Shown here in pieces: positions 33,115 through 41,433 of a DNA stretch of 42,540 bases. Source of the DNA: Aggregatilineales bacterium (GTDB lineage: Bacteria; Chloroflexota; Anaerolineae; Aggregatilineales; Ch27); the NCBI GenBank assembly GCA_029976025.1, contig JARKNX010000210.1, forward strand, positions 1 through 42,540, read 5' to 3'. The stretch's first letter is position 1. Each line of letters starts with the position of its first letter. Made by a program: the position numbers and the translations under genes. The notes under the pieces are model-generated. The model saw only the letters and a list, made by a program, of their open reading frames with translations. It did not search any database and was not told the origin of the DNA.

Positions 33115-34045
33115 CGAACAGACCATGCGCGAAGCCGCCGCAGAAGAGCTGCCGGCGCTGCTGGCGGAAAGCCGGCTGATCTGGGTGGACATGATCGGCC
33201 CGGCTGAGCCGGAACTCGCCGTGCTGCGCGACGTGTTTCACTTTCACCCGCTGGCTATCGAGGACACGCACAATCATCAGCAGCGCCCCAAGCTGGAGCA
33301 GTACGAGAATACGCTGTTCATCATCCTCAACTCGATCTCCGGCGACGCGGCGAATCTGCGCATCCAGGAGATCGACGCCTTCATCGGCGCGCACTATCTG
33401 GTCACCGTGCACCAGGCTGACGAGCCGGCCGTGGAGGAGGCTTTGCGGCGGCTCCCGCGCACCGGCCGGCCCATAACCTCCGGCCACCATCTGTTTTACG
33501 TCCTGGCTGACACGGTCGTGGACCGTTACTTCCCGGTGTTGGATTCTATCGAAGAGGCGATCGACATCCTGGGGGACCGCATCCTGACCACGGCGGACCG
33601 GCATACGCTCAACGCGCTGTTCGATCTCAAGCAGGACATGATCGGCGTCTGGCGCGTCGTCTGGCCGCAGCGGGAGGTGCTCAGCAACCTCCTGCACCTG
33701 CCCGACACGCGGGAACAGATCGAGCTTCAATATTACCTGCGCGACGTGCTCGACCACCTGATGTGGATCGCCGACATGGTCAACACCCTGCGCGACGTGC
33801 TGACCAGCATGATGGACCTGTATATGTCGGCCACCTCCAACCGGCTGAATATCGTCGTCAACCGGCTGACGGTGATCACGGTGTGCATCGGCGTGCTGAC
33901 GGTTTTCAGCGGCTTCTATGGCATGAACTTCCCGCACACCTGGCCGCCGTTCGACGCGGAATGGGGCATCCCGTTCGTGGTCATCATGATGGTGGGCGGG
34001 GTGATCCTGCTGATGTGGCAGTTCCGCCGGCGCGACTGGATGTGA
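33095..34045 (+). CDS. corA: CorA-family Mg2+/Co2+ channel, 316 aa
   Basis: The large N-terminal cytoplasmic domain contains FHPLAIEDTHNHQQRPKLEQ, and the C-terminus has two membrane helices with the signature YGMNF between them, the selectivity motif of CorA pentamers. The final tail is positively charged (QFRRRDWM). The length of 316 matches CorA. It moves divalent metal ions, chiefly Mg2+, down the electrochemical gradient. The ATG at 33095 lies inside the end of the MFS gene (20-base overlap), implying coupled translation. It is the last gene of the plus-strand operon and converges with the MFS gene on its right. Confidence 0.93.
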   Translation: MKITVFDEQTMREAAAEELPALLAESRLIWVDMIGPAEPELAVLRDVFHFHPLAIEDTHNHQQRPKLEQYENTLFIILNSISGDAANLRIQEIDAFIGAHYLVTVHQADEPAVEEALRRLPRTGRPITSGHHLFYVLADTVVDRYFPVLDSIEEAIDILGDRILTTADRHTLNALFDLKQDMIGVWRVVWPQREVLSNLLHLPDTREQIELQYYLRDVLDHLMWIADMVNTLRDVLTSMMDLYMSATSNRLNIVVNRLTVITVCIGVLTVFSGFYGMNFPHTWPPFDAEWGIPFVVIMMVGGVILLMWQFRRRDWM

Positions 34046-34088
34046 CCGGCGCCGGGCCTGTGCCGCCCGCCGGGTCCGGGATGAGGCT

Positions 34089-35258
34089 CTAGGCCCCGGC
34101 CCGGGCGGCGCGCGCCGCGGCAATCATGACGCCGCCCCCGGCCAGCAGGAGCAGCACCAGCCCCATCGCCCACGCCAGCCCGACGGCGTCCGCCGCCGCC
34201 CCCAGCACCTGCGGCGCGATCAGGATGGCGATCCCCGCCCCCAGCGACACCCGCGCGCTGGCCCGGTCGGTCTGGTCGCCGGCGGCGGTGGTAGCCACGG
34301 CCAGCGACAGCGGGAACAGGTTGGCAATCCCCAGCCCGGCCAGGAACAACCCGGCGACGTTGAGGACCGGCGCCGGCGCCAGCCAGAACACCGCGTAACC
34401 GGCGAGCGCCAGCGCCAGCGCCCCCGGCAGCAGGGCCAGGCTGTCGGCGCGGCGGGTCAGGCGGCTGCCCACAAAACGCCCGGTCACCATCGCCAGGAAG
34501 AAGGCGCTCATCAGGGTGGAGGCTGTCGCCCGCGGCAGCCCGACCTGGCTGACCATGAAATCCGCTCCCCAGGCCGTCACGCTCCATTCGGAGGCAGTCG
34601 CCAGCAGGATCACCACCCAGATCAGCCAGAAGCGGCGCGGCAGCGGGGCCTTGAGGCCGGCAGCGACCGACGGCGCGGGCCGCGGCAGCGCCACGCGGTA
34701 GCTGGCCGCCGCGACGATCAGCCAGGCGGCTATAGCTGCCCAGAACGCCGCCCGCCAGCCGATGGCCGTCCCCACGAACAGGCCGATCAGGACCGGGGGC
34801 AGCACGGTAGCCGCGCTGGCGGCGACGTTCGCCTCCGTGACGGCGGTGCCCCGGTTGGGGCCGTGCAGGTCGGAGAGGGTGGCCGGGATGATGTTGAGCA
34901 GGTATGTCCCGAACAGGCCCATCACGAACGCGCCGCCGATAGTGACGGGGGCGCTCCGGCCAACGATCAGCAGGATCGCACCGGCGGCCATCCCGGCCCC
35001 GCCGCCCCAGAATACAGCCGGCCGGCCCAGCCGCCGGACGACGCCCGCGCCGGTCAGCCCGGCCAGGATCATGCCAACCGCCATCAGGCTGAAGTACAGC
35101 CCGGCCACGGTGTAATTCAGGCTCAGCTCCGCCCGCAGAAAGGGCATCGCCGGCCCCGGCGCCGCCTGGACGTAGGCGAAGTAGCCCAGCATGAAGTAGG
35201 CCAGCCAGGTATACCGATTCCGCACGTAGGGAGAGCGAGCTGTGGCTGTGAGGCTCAT
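34089..35258 (-). CDS. Major facilitator superfamily transporter (CynX/NarK-like layout), 389 aa
   Basis: About twelve membrane helices, with GVVRRLGRPAVFWGGGAGM after helix 2 and HGPNRGTAVTEANVAASAAT in the first half. The overall pattern suggests the cyanate/nitrate-type branch of MFS, but the substrate is unknown. I use ATG 35258, which has AGAAG five bases upstream; ATG 35282 (eight residues longer) has no ribosome binding site. It is transcribed away from the small acidic protein gene, with a 68-base gap. Confidence 0.85.
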   Translation of the reverse strand: MSLTATARSPYVRNRYTWLAYFMLGYFAYVQAAPGPAMPFLRAELSLNYTVAGLYFSLMAVGMILAGLTGAGVVRRLGRPAVFWGGGAGMAAGAILLIVGRSAPVTIGGAFVMGLFGTYLLNIIPATLSDLHGPNRGTAVTEANVAASAATVLPPVLIGLFVGTAIGWRAAFWAAIAAWLIVAAASYRVALPRPAPSVAAGLKAPLPRRFWLIWVVILLATASEWSVTAWGADFMVSQVGLPRATASTLMSAFFLAMVTGRFVGSRLTRRADSLALLPGALALALAGYAVFWLAPAPVLNVAGLFLAGLGIANLFPLSLAVATTAAGDQTDRASARVSLGAGIAILIAPQVLGAAADAVGLAWAMGLVLLLLAGGGVMIAAARAARAGA

Positions 35259-35326
35259 CCGGGCTTCTGCTTTCGGCGTCATACAGCGGAGGGCCGGGCC
35301 TCACCGCCGGGGGCACAGGGTAATGC

Positions 35327-35530
35327 TCAGTAGAGAGACTCTTCGTCGTCCTCGTCGTCTTCGTCGTCGTACCAGTAGCCGTCTTCTTCAAGCATCGACA
35401 CCAGATCACTGACATCGACTTCCTCAAAGAGGTCTTCCAGAAAGGCGATCGGATTCTTGATATCGAGTTCCTTCAGCCGATCCAGCAAATCGGCCGGGAC
35501 ATTCAGCGTGATTTTCTTCTTGGCGACCAT
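35327..35530 (-). CDS. Small RHH-like protein with poly-acidic tail, 67 aa
   Basis: The N-terminus (KKKITLNVPADLLDRLKELD) looks like a ribbon-helix-helix DNA-binding motif: one strand, then a helix. The C-terminus is extremely acidic (DDEDDEDDEESLY) and would resemble a DNA mimic or a metal-binding tail. No toxin gene is adjacent. I start at ATG 35530 because the charged N-terminus fits this motif and GGA lies just upstream; the longer frame runs into the divergent promoter. Function unknown. Confidence 0.65.
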   Translation of the reverse strand: MVAKKKITLNVPADLLDRLKELDIKNPIAFLEDLFEEVDVSDLVSMLEEDGYWYDDEDDEDDEESLY

Positions 35531-35649
35531 ATTTCCGTGAATCCTCTGGTGAGCTGTGCGGACCCGTGCAACGGATTTGGCGGGAAATTCTAGCACTGTT
35601 CCTCCCGGATGCAAGAACGGCGCGCCGCCGAAACGGGCCGGGCAGCCAG

Positions 35650-35677
35650 TTGCTTTGCGCCCAACTTGCAATACACT
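35650..35677 (+). promoter_or_regulatory. Promoter of the nucleoside hydrolase gene
   Basis: TTGCTT (35650-35655), 16-base spacer, TACACT (35672-35677), about 27 bases before the GTG start, giving a short leader. Confidence 0.55.
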
Positions 35678-35703
35678 CCAGGGAGAGCGGAAGGAGCGAA
35701 ACT

Positions 35704-36576
35704 GTGACTATCAAAGTGCTGCTGGATACTGATATCGGCTCGGATATTGACGACGCCGTATGCCTGGCCTATCTGCTGGCCCAGCCGGCGTGCGACCTGC
35801 TGGGCATCACCACCGTCACCGGCGAAAGCGCGGCGCGGGCGAAGCTCGCCAGCGCCCTGTGCCTCGCGGCGGGCCGGGCGGATATCCCGATCTATCCCGG
35901 CGAGGAGACGCCACTCGTCGTCGCTCAGCGCCAGGCTATCGCGCACCAGGCCAGCGCGCTGGGGCGCTGGCCGCACGCGGCGGACTTCCCCCGGGGCGCG
36001 GCGGTGGACTTCCTGCGCCGCACCATCCGCGCCCACCCCGGCGAAGTCGTCCTGCTGACGATCGGCCCGCTGACCAATATCGCCCGCCTGCTGGAAGCCG
36101 ACCCGGAGATTCTGGCGCTGCTGCGCGACCTGGTGATCATGGGCGGGAATTTCGCCGCCCCGTACAGCTTCGACACCGAAGACTGGAACACGCTGTGCGA
36201 CCCCCAGGCGGCGGCCCGCGTGTTTGACCCGGCGCACCGGCTGCGGGCGGTGGGCATCGACATCACCACGCAGGTGCGAATGCCGGCGGATGAAGTGCGG
36301 CGACGCTTCACAGCCCCGCTGCTGCGCCCGGTGCGCGACTTCGCCGAAGTCTGGTTCGAAGGTTCCGCGGACCTCACCTACCACGATCCGCTGGCCGGGA
36401 TGACGATCTTCGAGCCGGACGTGTGTGCCTTCAGACGGGGGGTGGCGCGCGTCGAGTTTGAGGAGGCTACCGGGAAGGTCCGCACCCCCTGGGTGGAATC
36501 CGCTGGCGGCCCGCACGAGGTGGCGACAGCGGTGGATGTGCCCGCCTTCTTCGAGCGCTTTTTCACTGTGTTCTAG
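35704..36576 (+). CDS. Inosine-uridine-preferring nucleoside hydrolase family protein, 290 aa
   Basis: Cleaves the N-glycosidic bond of ribonucleosides for purine or pyrimidine salvage. The family's calcium- and ribose-binding aspartates are in LLDTDIGSDIDDAVC (Asp8, Asp10, Asp14, Asp16, Asp17), with LTIGPLTNIARLL and DLVIMGGNFAAP also conserved. Length is near the usual 300-310. GTG 35704 has AAGGAG seven bases upstream. It is monocistronic, and converges with the histidine kinase gene on its right with 26 bases between stops. Substrate preference within the family cannot be read from sequence. Confidence 0.92.
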   Translation: MTIKVLLDTDIGSDIDDAVCLAYLLAQPACDLLGITTVTGESAARAKLASALCLAAGRADIPIYPGEETPLVVAQRQAIAHQASALGRWPHAADFPRGAAVDFLRRTIRAHPGEVVLLTIGPLTNIARLLEADPEILALLRDLVIMGGNFAAPYSFDTEDWNTLCDPQAAARVFDPAHRLRAVGIDITTQVRMPADEVRRRFTAPLLRPVRDFAEVWFEGSADLTYHDPLAGMTIFEPDVCAFRRGVARVEFEEATGKVRTPWVESAGGPHEVATAVDVPAFFERFFTVF

Positions 36577-36602
36577 CGCCGGGGGGCGGGGACTGCCGGG
36601 GG

Positions 36603-38438
36603 TCAGCCCGGCGGGGTTGCCAGCGGCAGCGCGATGGTGAAGGTGCTCCCGACGCCGACCGTGCTCTCCACCCGGAGCTTGCCGCCGAAACGGGTCACCA
36701 TCTGTTTGACAATCGCCATGCCCAGCCCGGTGCCCGTGATGCCGGCGGATTTAGCGTTGGGGGCGCGGTAGAACTCCTCCCCCAGGTGGGCCAGCGCCTC
36801 CGGCGGGATGCCGATGCCGGTATCGGCCACGGTCACGATGACGCGGCCGCCCTCAGCGCGGATGTCCACCGTCACGCTGCCCCCCGCCGGCGTGTATTTG
36901 ACAGCGTTGCCGATCACGTTGTCGAAGATGCGTCCCAGACCTTCCTCGGTGGCGTTGACGGTCAGGATGTGCTCCGGGGAGTGGCAGTTCAGGGTGAGGG
37001 TCAGCCCTTTTTCCACCGCCTGCGGGCGCTGCCGGTCCATGATGAGATCCATAGTCTGGCACAGAGGCAGGGTGACCAGCGGCTGATTCCTCTCCACCGC
37101 CTTCCCGGCGGCGAAGGTCAGCAGGTCGCCGATCAGGTCGAGCAGGGCGGCCATGCGGCGCTCCAGGCGGCCGACAATATCCATCTGCTGCGGGGTTAGC
37201 TCGCCGACCATGTTGCGCGTCAGCAGGCTGATCAGGCTTTGCGCCCCGGTCACCGGCGCCCGCAGCTCATGCGTCACGATGCGGACGAACTGGGCGCGTT
37301 CCTGGTCGGCGCGGTGCAGCGCGTCGTGGGCCAGCGCGTTGGAGAGGGCCGTCGCCCCCTGGCGGGCAATAGCCAGGGCGAAGTCGGCGTCTTCCTGATC
37401 GAAATCGTCGGGGGAAGCGGAGTACACGCGCAGCACGCCCAGCCGCCGCCCCTGACCCAGAATCGGGACGGCCAGAATGCTCTGGATACCCTCCGCCGCC
37501 ATCTCCTGCGGGTACTGGATGCGCGGGTCGCGGGACGGATCGCGGATGATGACCGGATGCCCCGCCAGCGCCTCCCGGTCCATCTCGCTGTTAACCAGAT
37601 CGACCGGCCCTTTCTCCAGATACTTCTGGCTGAGGCCGTGCGCGGCAGTCATCGTCAGCACTTCACCGGAGTCGTCCAGCAGGCGGATGGAAGCGGCCTG
37701 CGCGGCCAGCGCCCCGGCGGCGTTGCGGGACAGCCGCTGCAGCACATCCGGCAGGTCCAGCGTGGAGGTGATATCCTGCGTCGTCTGGAGCAGGATGGCG
37801 ATTTGCCGCTCCCGTTCGCGCAGACGATCCATGATGGAAGAAGCCAGGTACGCCGTGGCGAAGATAGTGATGGCGAAGAACCCGCCCTGGGCCAGGGCGT
37901 AGACCGGGTTGGCGTAGAGATCGGGGTCGATGCCGGGCAGCACAGTGTAATGCGACAGCAGGCCGGTGACCTCCAGCAGCTCGACCAGGCCGATCACGCC
38001 CACGGCCACCGCGCAGTATACATACGGGGACTGGCCGGGCAGGATCACGGTGACCACGATCACGTGCAGGAAGAAGAAGGGCACCCCCGGGCTGGTGATG
38101 CCGCCGGTCAGATGCAGAAAAAGGAGCAGGCTCAGCCAGTCCAGCCCGATCTGGAGCACGAACAGGCGCTGAATACGCCGGATATACTCCGGGCCTTTCA
38201 GCGCCTCAATCTGCCGGGTCCGCCAGACAATGAGGCTGTTATAAGCCAGGATGAGGATGCCCAGCAGGAGGAGCGGCGTCTCTGGCAGGGGCAGGGCCAG
38301 CACGCGGGTGCTGACCAGCGTCGCCAGCAGCATCCCCCCACCCGCCGTCCAGCGGATGCGCAGCAGGCGCGTGTTGTTGCTGGCGAAGCTGTAGTGCAGC
38401 GATGTGTCGAGCAGGTTCGGTGGGGTAGCCTGACCCAT
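36603..38438 (-). CDS. Membrane sensor histidine kinase with GAF domain, 611 aa
   Basis: Five to six N-terminal hydrophobic helices (residues about 28-205) form an uncharacterised membrane sensor. A GAF domain spans about 225-372 (IQSILAVPILGQGRRLGVLR). The dimerisation helix carries His390 (RIVTHELRAPVTG). The ATPase domain has FDNVIGNAVKYTP (N box), DTGIGIP and GTGLGMAI. It should phosphorylate the receiver protein encoded just upstream (gap 35 bases). Because that gene overlaps the hydrogenase maturation protease gene, the pair belongs to the hydrogenase operon. It could sense H2, redox or a small ligand through the GAF or membrane domain; this is inference. Confidence 0.9.
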   Translation of the reverse strand: MGQATPPNLLDTSLHYSFASNNTRLLRIRWTAGGGMLLATLVSTRVLALPLPETPLLLLGILILAYNSLIVWRTRQIEALKGPEYIRRIQRLFVLQIGLDWLSLLLFLHLTGGITSPGVPFFFLHVIVVTVILPGQSPYVYCAVAVGVIGLVELLEVTGLLSHYTVLPGIDPDLYANPVYALAQGGFFAITIFATAYLASSIMDRLRERERQIAILLQTTQDITSTLDLPDVLQRLSRNAAGALAAQAASIRLLDDSGEVLTMTAAHGLSQKYLEKGPVDLVNSEMDREALAGHPVIIRDPSRDPRIQYPQEMAAEGIQSILAVPILGQGRRLGVLRVYSASPDDFDQEDADFALAIARQGATALSNALAHDALHRADQERAQFVRIVTHELRAPVTGAQSLISLLTRNMVGELTPQQMDIVGRLERRMAALLDLIGDLLTFAAGKAVERNQPLVTLPLCQTMDLIMDRQRPQAVEKGLTLTLNCHSPEHILTVNATEEGLGRIFDNVIGNAVKYTPAGGSVTVDIRAEGGRVIVTVADTGIGIPPEALAHLGEEFYRAPNAKSAGITGTGLGMAIVKQMVTRFGGKLRVESTVGVGSTFTIALPLATPPG

Positions 38439-38473
38439 TGGATAACCCGGCTCTGTCCCGGCTGCCGCGGGGG

Positions 38474-38881
38474 TTACCGCGCGCTTCCCAGCAGCGACTT
38501 CACTTTGGCGACCAGCACGTCCGGATCGACTGGCTTGTCGATAAACTCTTCCACCGGCAGATAATCTTCATCCGGCCCGAAGCGCAGCGGCGTCGTGGAG
38601 TGGATGGAAGTCAGCAGGATGATGGGAATCTGCGCGTAATCCCGATACTCCGAGTTAGGATCGCGGCTGCGGAGGGCGAGGGCGGTCTGAAAGCCGGCCG
38701 TCGTCGACTCCATCATGACATCGAGCACGATCAGGTCTGGCCGGTCGGATTTAACCCGGGCCAGCCCTTCGCTGCCGCTGGTCGCGATGATCACCTCGAA
38801 CCCTTCGCGTTCCAGGGTCAGGCGGGTGACCAGCCCGATATCCGGATCATCGTCAATCACCAGAATTTTGCTTTTAGCCAT
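38474..38881 (-). CDS. Stand-alone receiver-domain protein with an insertion, 135 aa
   Basis: The acidic pocket is Asp10-Asp12 (VIDDDPD), the phospho-acceptor is Asp54 (IVLDVMMES), the Thr is in ILLTS and the Lys is Lys116 (FIDKPVD). Between strands the domain has a non-standard insert (RSRDPNSEYRDYAQI and RFGPDEDYLPVEEF), making it longer than an ordinary receiver. No output domain is present. The start at 38881 has AGGGGG five bases upstream and overlaps the maturation protease gene by eight bases. It is the partner of the GAF-kinase that follows. Similar receiver proteins linked to hydrogenase loci are known to me only as a general pattern. Confidence 0.85.
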   Translation of the reverse strand: MAKSKILVIDDDPDIGLVTRLTLEREGFEVIIATSGSEGLARVKSDRPDLIVLDVMMESTTAGFQTALALRSRDPNSEYRDYAQIPIILLTSIHSTTPLRFGPDEDYLPVEEFIDKPVDPDVLVAKVKSLLGSAR

Positions 38882-39392
38882 ACTCTCCCCCTTTCGAAGC
38901 GCGCAGCGCATCCAGAATGGCAGCGCACACCGCCGGGACGGCTGCCTGCACCGGGGCGCTCAGCGCCTCCGCCAGGTCCGTGTTCAGCGGTTGTATCCCG
39001 TAGATTACTATCTCGGCGGGCAGGAGGTCGAGCGCCTCGGCCAGCGCCAGTGCCTCGGCCAGCCCGGCGTAATGCACCGCCACCCGCCCGTGCAGATCGT
39101 CGGCCTGGAGCGTCACCTCTGCTGTGGTGAAGCGGACCCATTCGCCCGGCTCCCGGCCCATCTCCGCCGCATCTACGATCAGGACCCGGTCATATCCCTG
39201 CAGGAGGAGCGCCGTCTCCAGGCCCGGCGTCCCGCCGTCCTGCACTGTCACGCCCGGCGGCAGATCGGCCTTTTGCAGGCATTCGGCGACCGCCGGGCCG
39301 ACGCCGTCATCCCCCCGCAACGGGTTGCCCAGCGCCAGGATCAGCGTCCGGGCCGCCGCCGGGTCCGGCGCAGCGCGGGATGAATCACTCAA
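38874..39392 (-). CDS. [NiFe]-hydrogenase maturation endopeptidase (HyaD/HycI family), 172 aa
   Basis: This family removes the C-terminal tail of the large subunit after Ni insertion. Conserved parts are ALGNPLRGDDGVGPAV, with an acidic residue for Ni sensing, and IVDAAEMG, which holds a second metal-binding acid. The start codon appears to be TTG at 39392, overlapping the end of the large-subunit gene by eight bases; no ATG or GTG exists in a sensible position. The immediate neighbourhood of its substrate gene supports the assignment. It acts in the cytoplasm. Confidence 0.88.
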   Translation of the reverse strand: MSDSSRAAPDPAAARTLILALGNPLRGDDGVGPAVAECLQKADLPPGVTVQDGGTPGLETALLLQGYDRVLIVDAAEMGREPGEWVRFTTAEVTLQADDLHGRVAVHYAGLAEALALAEALDLLPAEIVIYGIQPLNTDLAEALSAPVQAAVPAVCAAILDALRASKGGEYG

Positions 39393-40674
39393 ATCTCACA
39401 TCCAGCATATGCGACGAGCACGAGATACACGGATCGTAAGCCCGCACCAGCATCTCCAGCGCCTGCGTGATCTGTTCCTGCGTCTGGTCGAGGATCGTCG
39501 GGACCAGCGCCCGCATGTCGGCCTCCACGTTAGCCAGATTCTGGCCGGTGGGGATGATGCAGTTGGCCTCAACGACCCGGCCATCCTCGATCACATAGTT
39601 GTGGAACAGCGTGCCGCGCGGCACGTCGCAGGCCCCGACGCCTTCGCCGGACAGCCGCGCCGGCGGGGCAGGGTCTTCCCAGGTGACTCCCTTCGCCAGC
39701 ACTTTGTCCAGGAGGATGATCGCATCTTCCACACAGTGGACGATCTCGACGATCTGGGCCACCGAATTCATGTACGGGTTGGTGCACTTGGGCTTGATGC
39801 CCAGGGCGATCGCCGCGGCTTTGGCTTTGCTGTGAAGCTGGTTGTAGTTGACATTGAAGCGCGCCAGCGCCCCGACCATATAGGCGTCACGCTGATTCCG
39901 GCAATGCTTGGCGCTGGAGTGGGGGACAATGTCTTCGTTGGTGACGCTGCGGTACTTCTCCACCGGCCATGTGCCGCCGTCGGTGCTGGCGATCACGCCG
40001 TCAATGAAGCAGTACTCGTCATCCTTGTGCAGGGCGATATATTCCGTGTCGCGCTCGAAGGCCGGCATCTCCAGCTTCTGGAAGAGTTCCACCGTCGCGT
40101 CCACATCGTCGCGCATGGCCTCCAGCCGCTCCCGCAGGGCGATCAGCTCATCGTTGGACGGGAAGTGGGTGAAGCCGCCGACGGTCAGCGCGATCGGGTG
40201 GGTATGCCGCCCGCACAACGTCTTGCACAGGTCGCCGGCCAGCTTCTTCATGCGCAGGGCGCGCAGGACCACGTCCGGCGCGGACCTGGCCAGCGGGATC
40301 ACGCTGCCCACACCCAGAAAGTCCGGCGCGACCAGCATGTAGGTGTGCAGGATATGGCTGTCCATGATCTCGCCGTGGAAGTTGAGCCGGCGCAGCAGCA
40401 CAGTCTGATCGGAAAGCGTGATGCCGAGCGCCTTCTCCGTCGCCCGCAGGGAGGCCGTGGCGTGCCCGACGGCGCAGATGCCGCAGATGCGCGAGGTGAT
40501 GTGCGAGGATTCCAGGTAAGGGCGCCCGCGCAGCATCGCCTCGAAGAAGCGCGGCGTCTCCACGATCTGCAGCTCGCACTGCTTCAGCTCGCCATTGCGG
40601 ACATCGACGACAATATTGCCGTGGCCTTCCACGCGCGTGATGTGATGAACGTCAACCTTGATATTCTTGGCCAT
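39385..40674 (-). CDS. hydA: [NiFe]-hydrogenase large (alpha) subunit, group 3b type, 429 aa
   Basis: This subunit holds the Ni-Fe(CN)2CO centre that splits or makes H2. The L1 motif is RICGICAVGHATAS (Cys64, Cys67) and the L2 motif is DPCISCSSH (Cys416, Cys419, His422). A short tail of seven residues (MLDVRFE) follows His422 and should be removed by the maturation protease encoded next. There is no signal, so the enzyme is cytoplasmic. Gene order hydB-hydG-hydD-hydA with an FAD/NAD-binding subunit fits the NAD(P)-linked group 3b (sulfhydrogenase-type) enzymes. ATG 40674 has AGGAGG upstream and is three bases from the hydD stop. Confidence 0.93.
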   Translation of the reverse strand: MAKNIKVDVHHITRVEGHGNIVVDVRNGELKQCELQIVETPRFFEAMLRGRPYLESSHITSRICGICAVGHATASLRATEKALGITLSDQTVLLRRLNFHGEIMDSHILHTYMLVAPDFLGVGSVIPLARSAPDVVLRALRMKKLAGDLCKTLCGRHTHPIALTVGGFTHFPSNDELIALRERLEAMRDDVDATVELFQKLEMPAFERDTEYIALHKDDEYCFIDGVIASTDGGTWPVEKYRSVTNEDIVPHSSAKHCRNQRDAYMVGALARFNVNYNQLHSKAKAAAIALGIKPKCTNPYMNSVAQIVEIVHCVEDAIILLDKVLAKGVTWEDPAPPARLSGEGVGACDVPRGTLFHNYVIEDGRVVEANCIIPTGQNLANVEADMRALVPTILDQTQEQITQALEMLVRAYDPCISCSSHMLDVRFE

Positions 40675-40677
40675 GGC

Positions 40678-41433
40678 TTATCCTGCCTCCTGCAGGGCTT
40701 CCATCTGGTTGGTCAGGAACATGGTCATTTTGGCTTCGATCTCGGCCTCCGGGACGCCATGCTCGGCCATAACCAGGCGCAGCGACTCCAGATTGGGATG
40801 TGCGATCAGGCCGCGGCAACCTTCGCAGCCGTCGCCGTAGGTAGGGCAGATAGCGTCACAGCCGGCCAGCGTGATCGGGCCGAGGCAGACCTTGCCGCGC
40901 TGGTAGACGCACACGTTTTCCTTGAGCTTGCATTCGATGCACAGCGGCTGGTCCGGGATGTACGGCAGCCGCCCCTGCAGCAGGTGCGTCACGGCGCGGA
41001 CCAGCTCGCGCCGGTCGATCGGGCAGCCGGGCAGGACGGCATCCACCGGGATCACGGCGGAAATCGCCCGGGCGGGGTAAGTCTCGAACCACTCCGCCTT
41101 ATCGCCGTAGACGTAAGCGCGCACTTCGGCCAGCGGCGCGCGGTTGCGGATGGCGTTGATGCCGCCCAGGTGGGCGCACGCCCCCAGGGCGATCACGATG
41201 CTGGCCTGAGCGCGGATTTCCTTGAGCTTAGCTTCGTCGCTGGGCCGGGAGCATGACCCCTCGATGAAGGCGATCTGGTAATCCTGGCCGCGCTCGCTCA
41301 TGGCCTCGCGGAACTGGACGATCTCGATCGCGTCCAGCAGCTCCGGGTGGTCCTGCAGCGCGTCCAGCACTGTGAGCTGGCACCCCTCACAACTCGTGAA
41401 CTCGAAGAATGCGACTTTGGGTCTGGCTGACAT
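40678..41433 (-). CDS. hydD: [NiFe]-hydrogenase small (delta) subunit, 251 aa
   Basis: Carries three Fe-S clusters that move electrons from the active site to the FAD subunit. The proximal-cluster cysteines are in TSCEGC (Cys15, Cys18), GACAHLGG and PGCPIDR. Additional cysteines follow in CIECKLKENVCVYQRGKVC and ICPTYGDGCEGCRG for medial and distal clusters. There is no Tat signal, in keeping with a cytoplasmic group 3 enzyme. ATG 41433 shares one base with the hydG stop (TAATG) and has GGAGG seven bases upstream, so the genes are translationally coupled. Confidence 0.93.
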   Translation of the reverse strand: MSARPKVAFFEFTSCEGCQLTVLDALQDHPELLDAIEIVQFREAMSERGQDYQIAFIEGSCSRPSDEAKLKEIRAQASIVIALGACAHLGGINAIRNRAPLAEVRAYVYGDKAEWFETYPARAISAVIPVDAVLPGCPIDRRELVRAVTHLLQGRLPYIPDQPLCIECKLKENVCVYQRGKVCLGPITLAGCDAICPTYGDGCEGCRGLIAHPNLESLRLVMAEHGVPEAEIEAKMTMFLTNQMEALQEAG

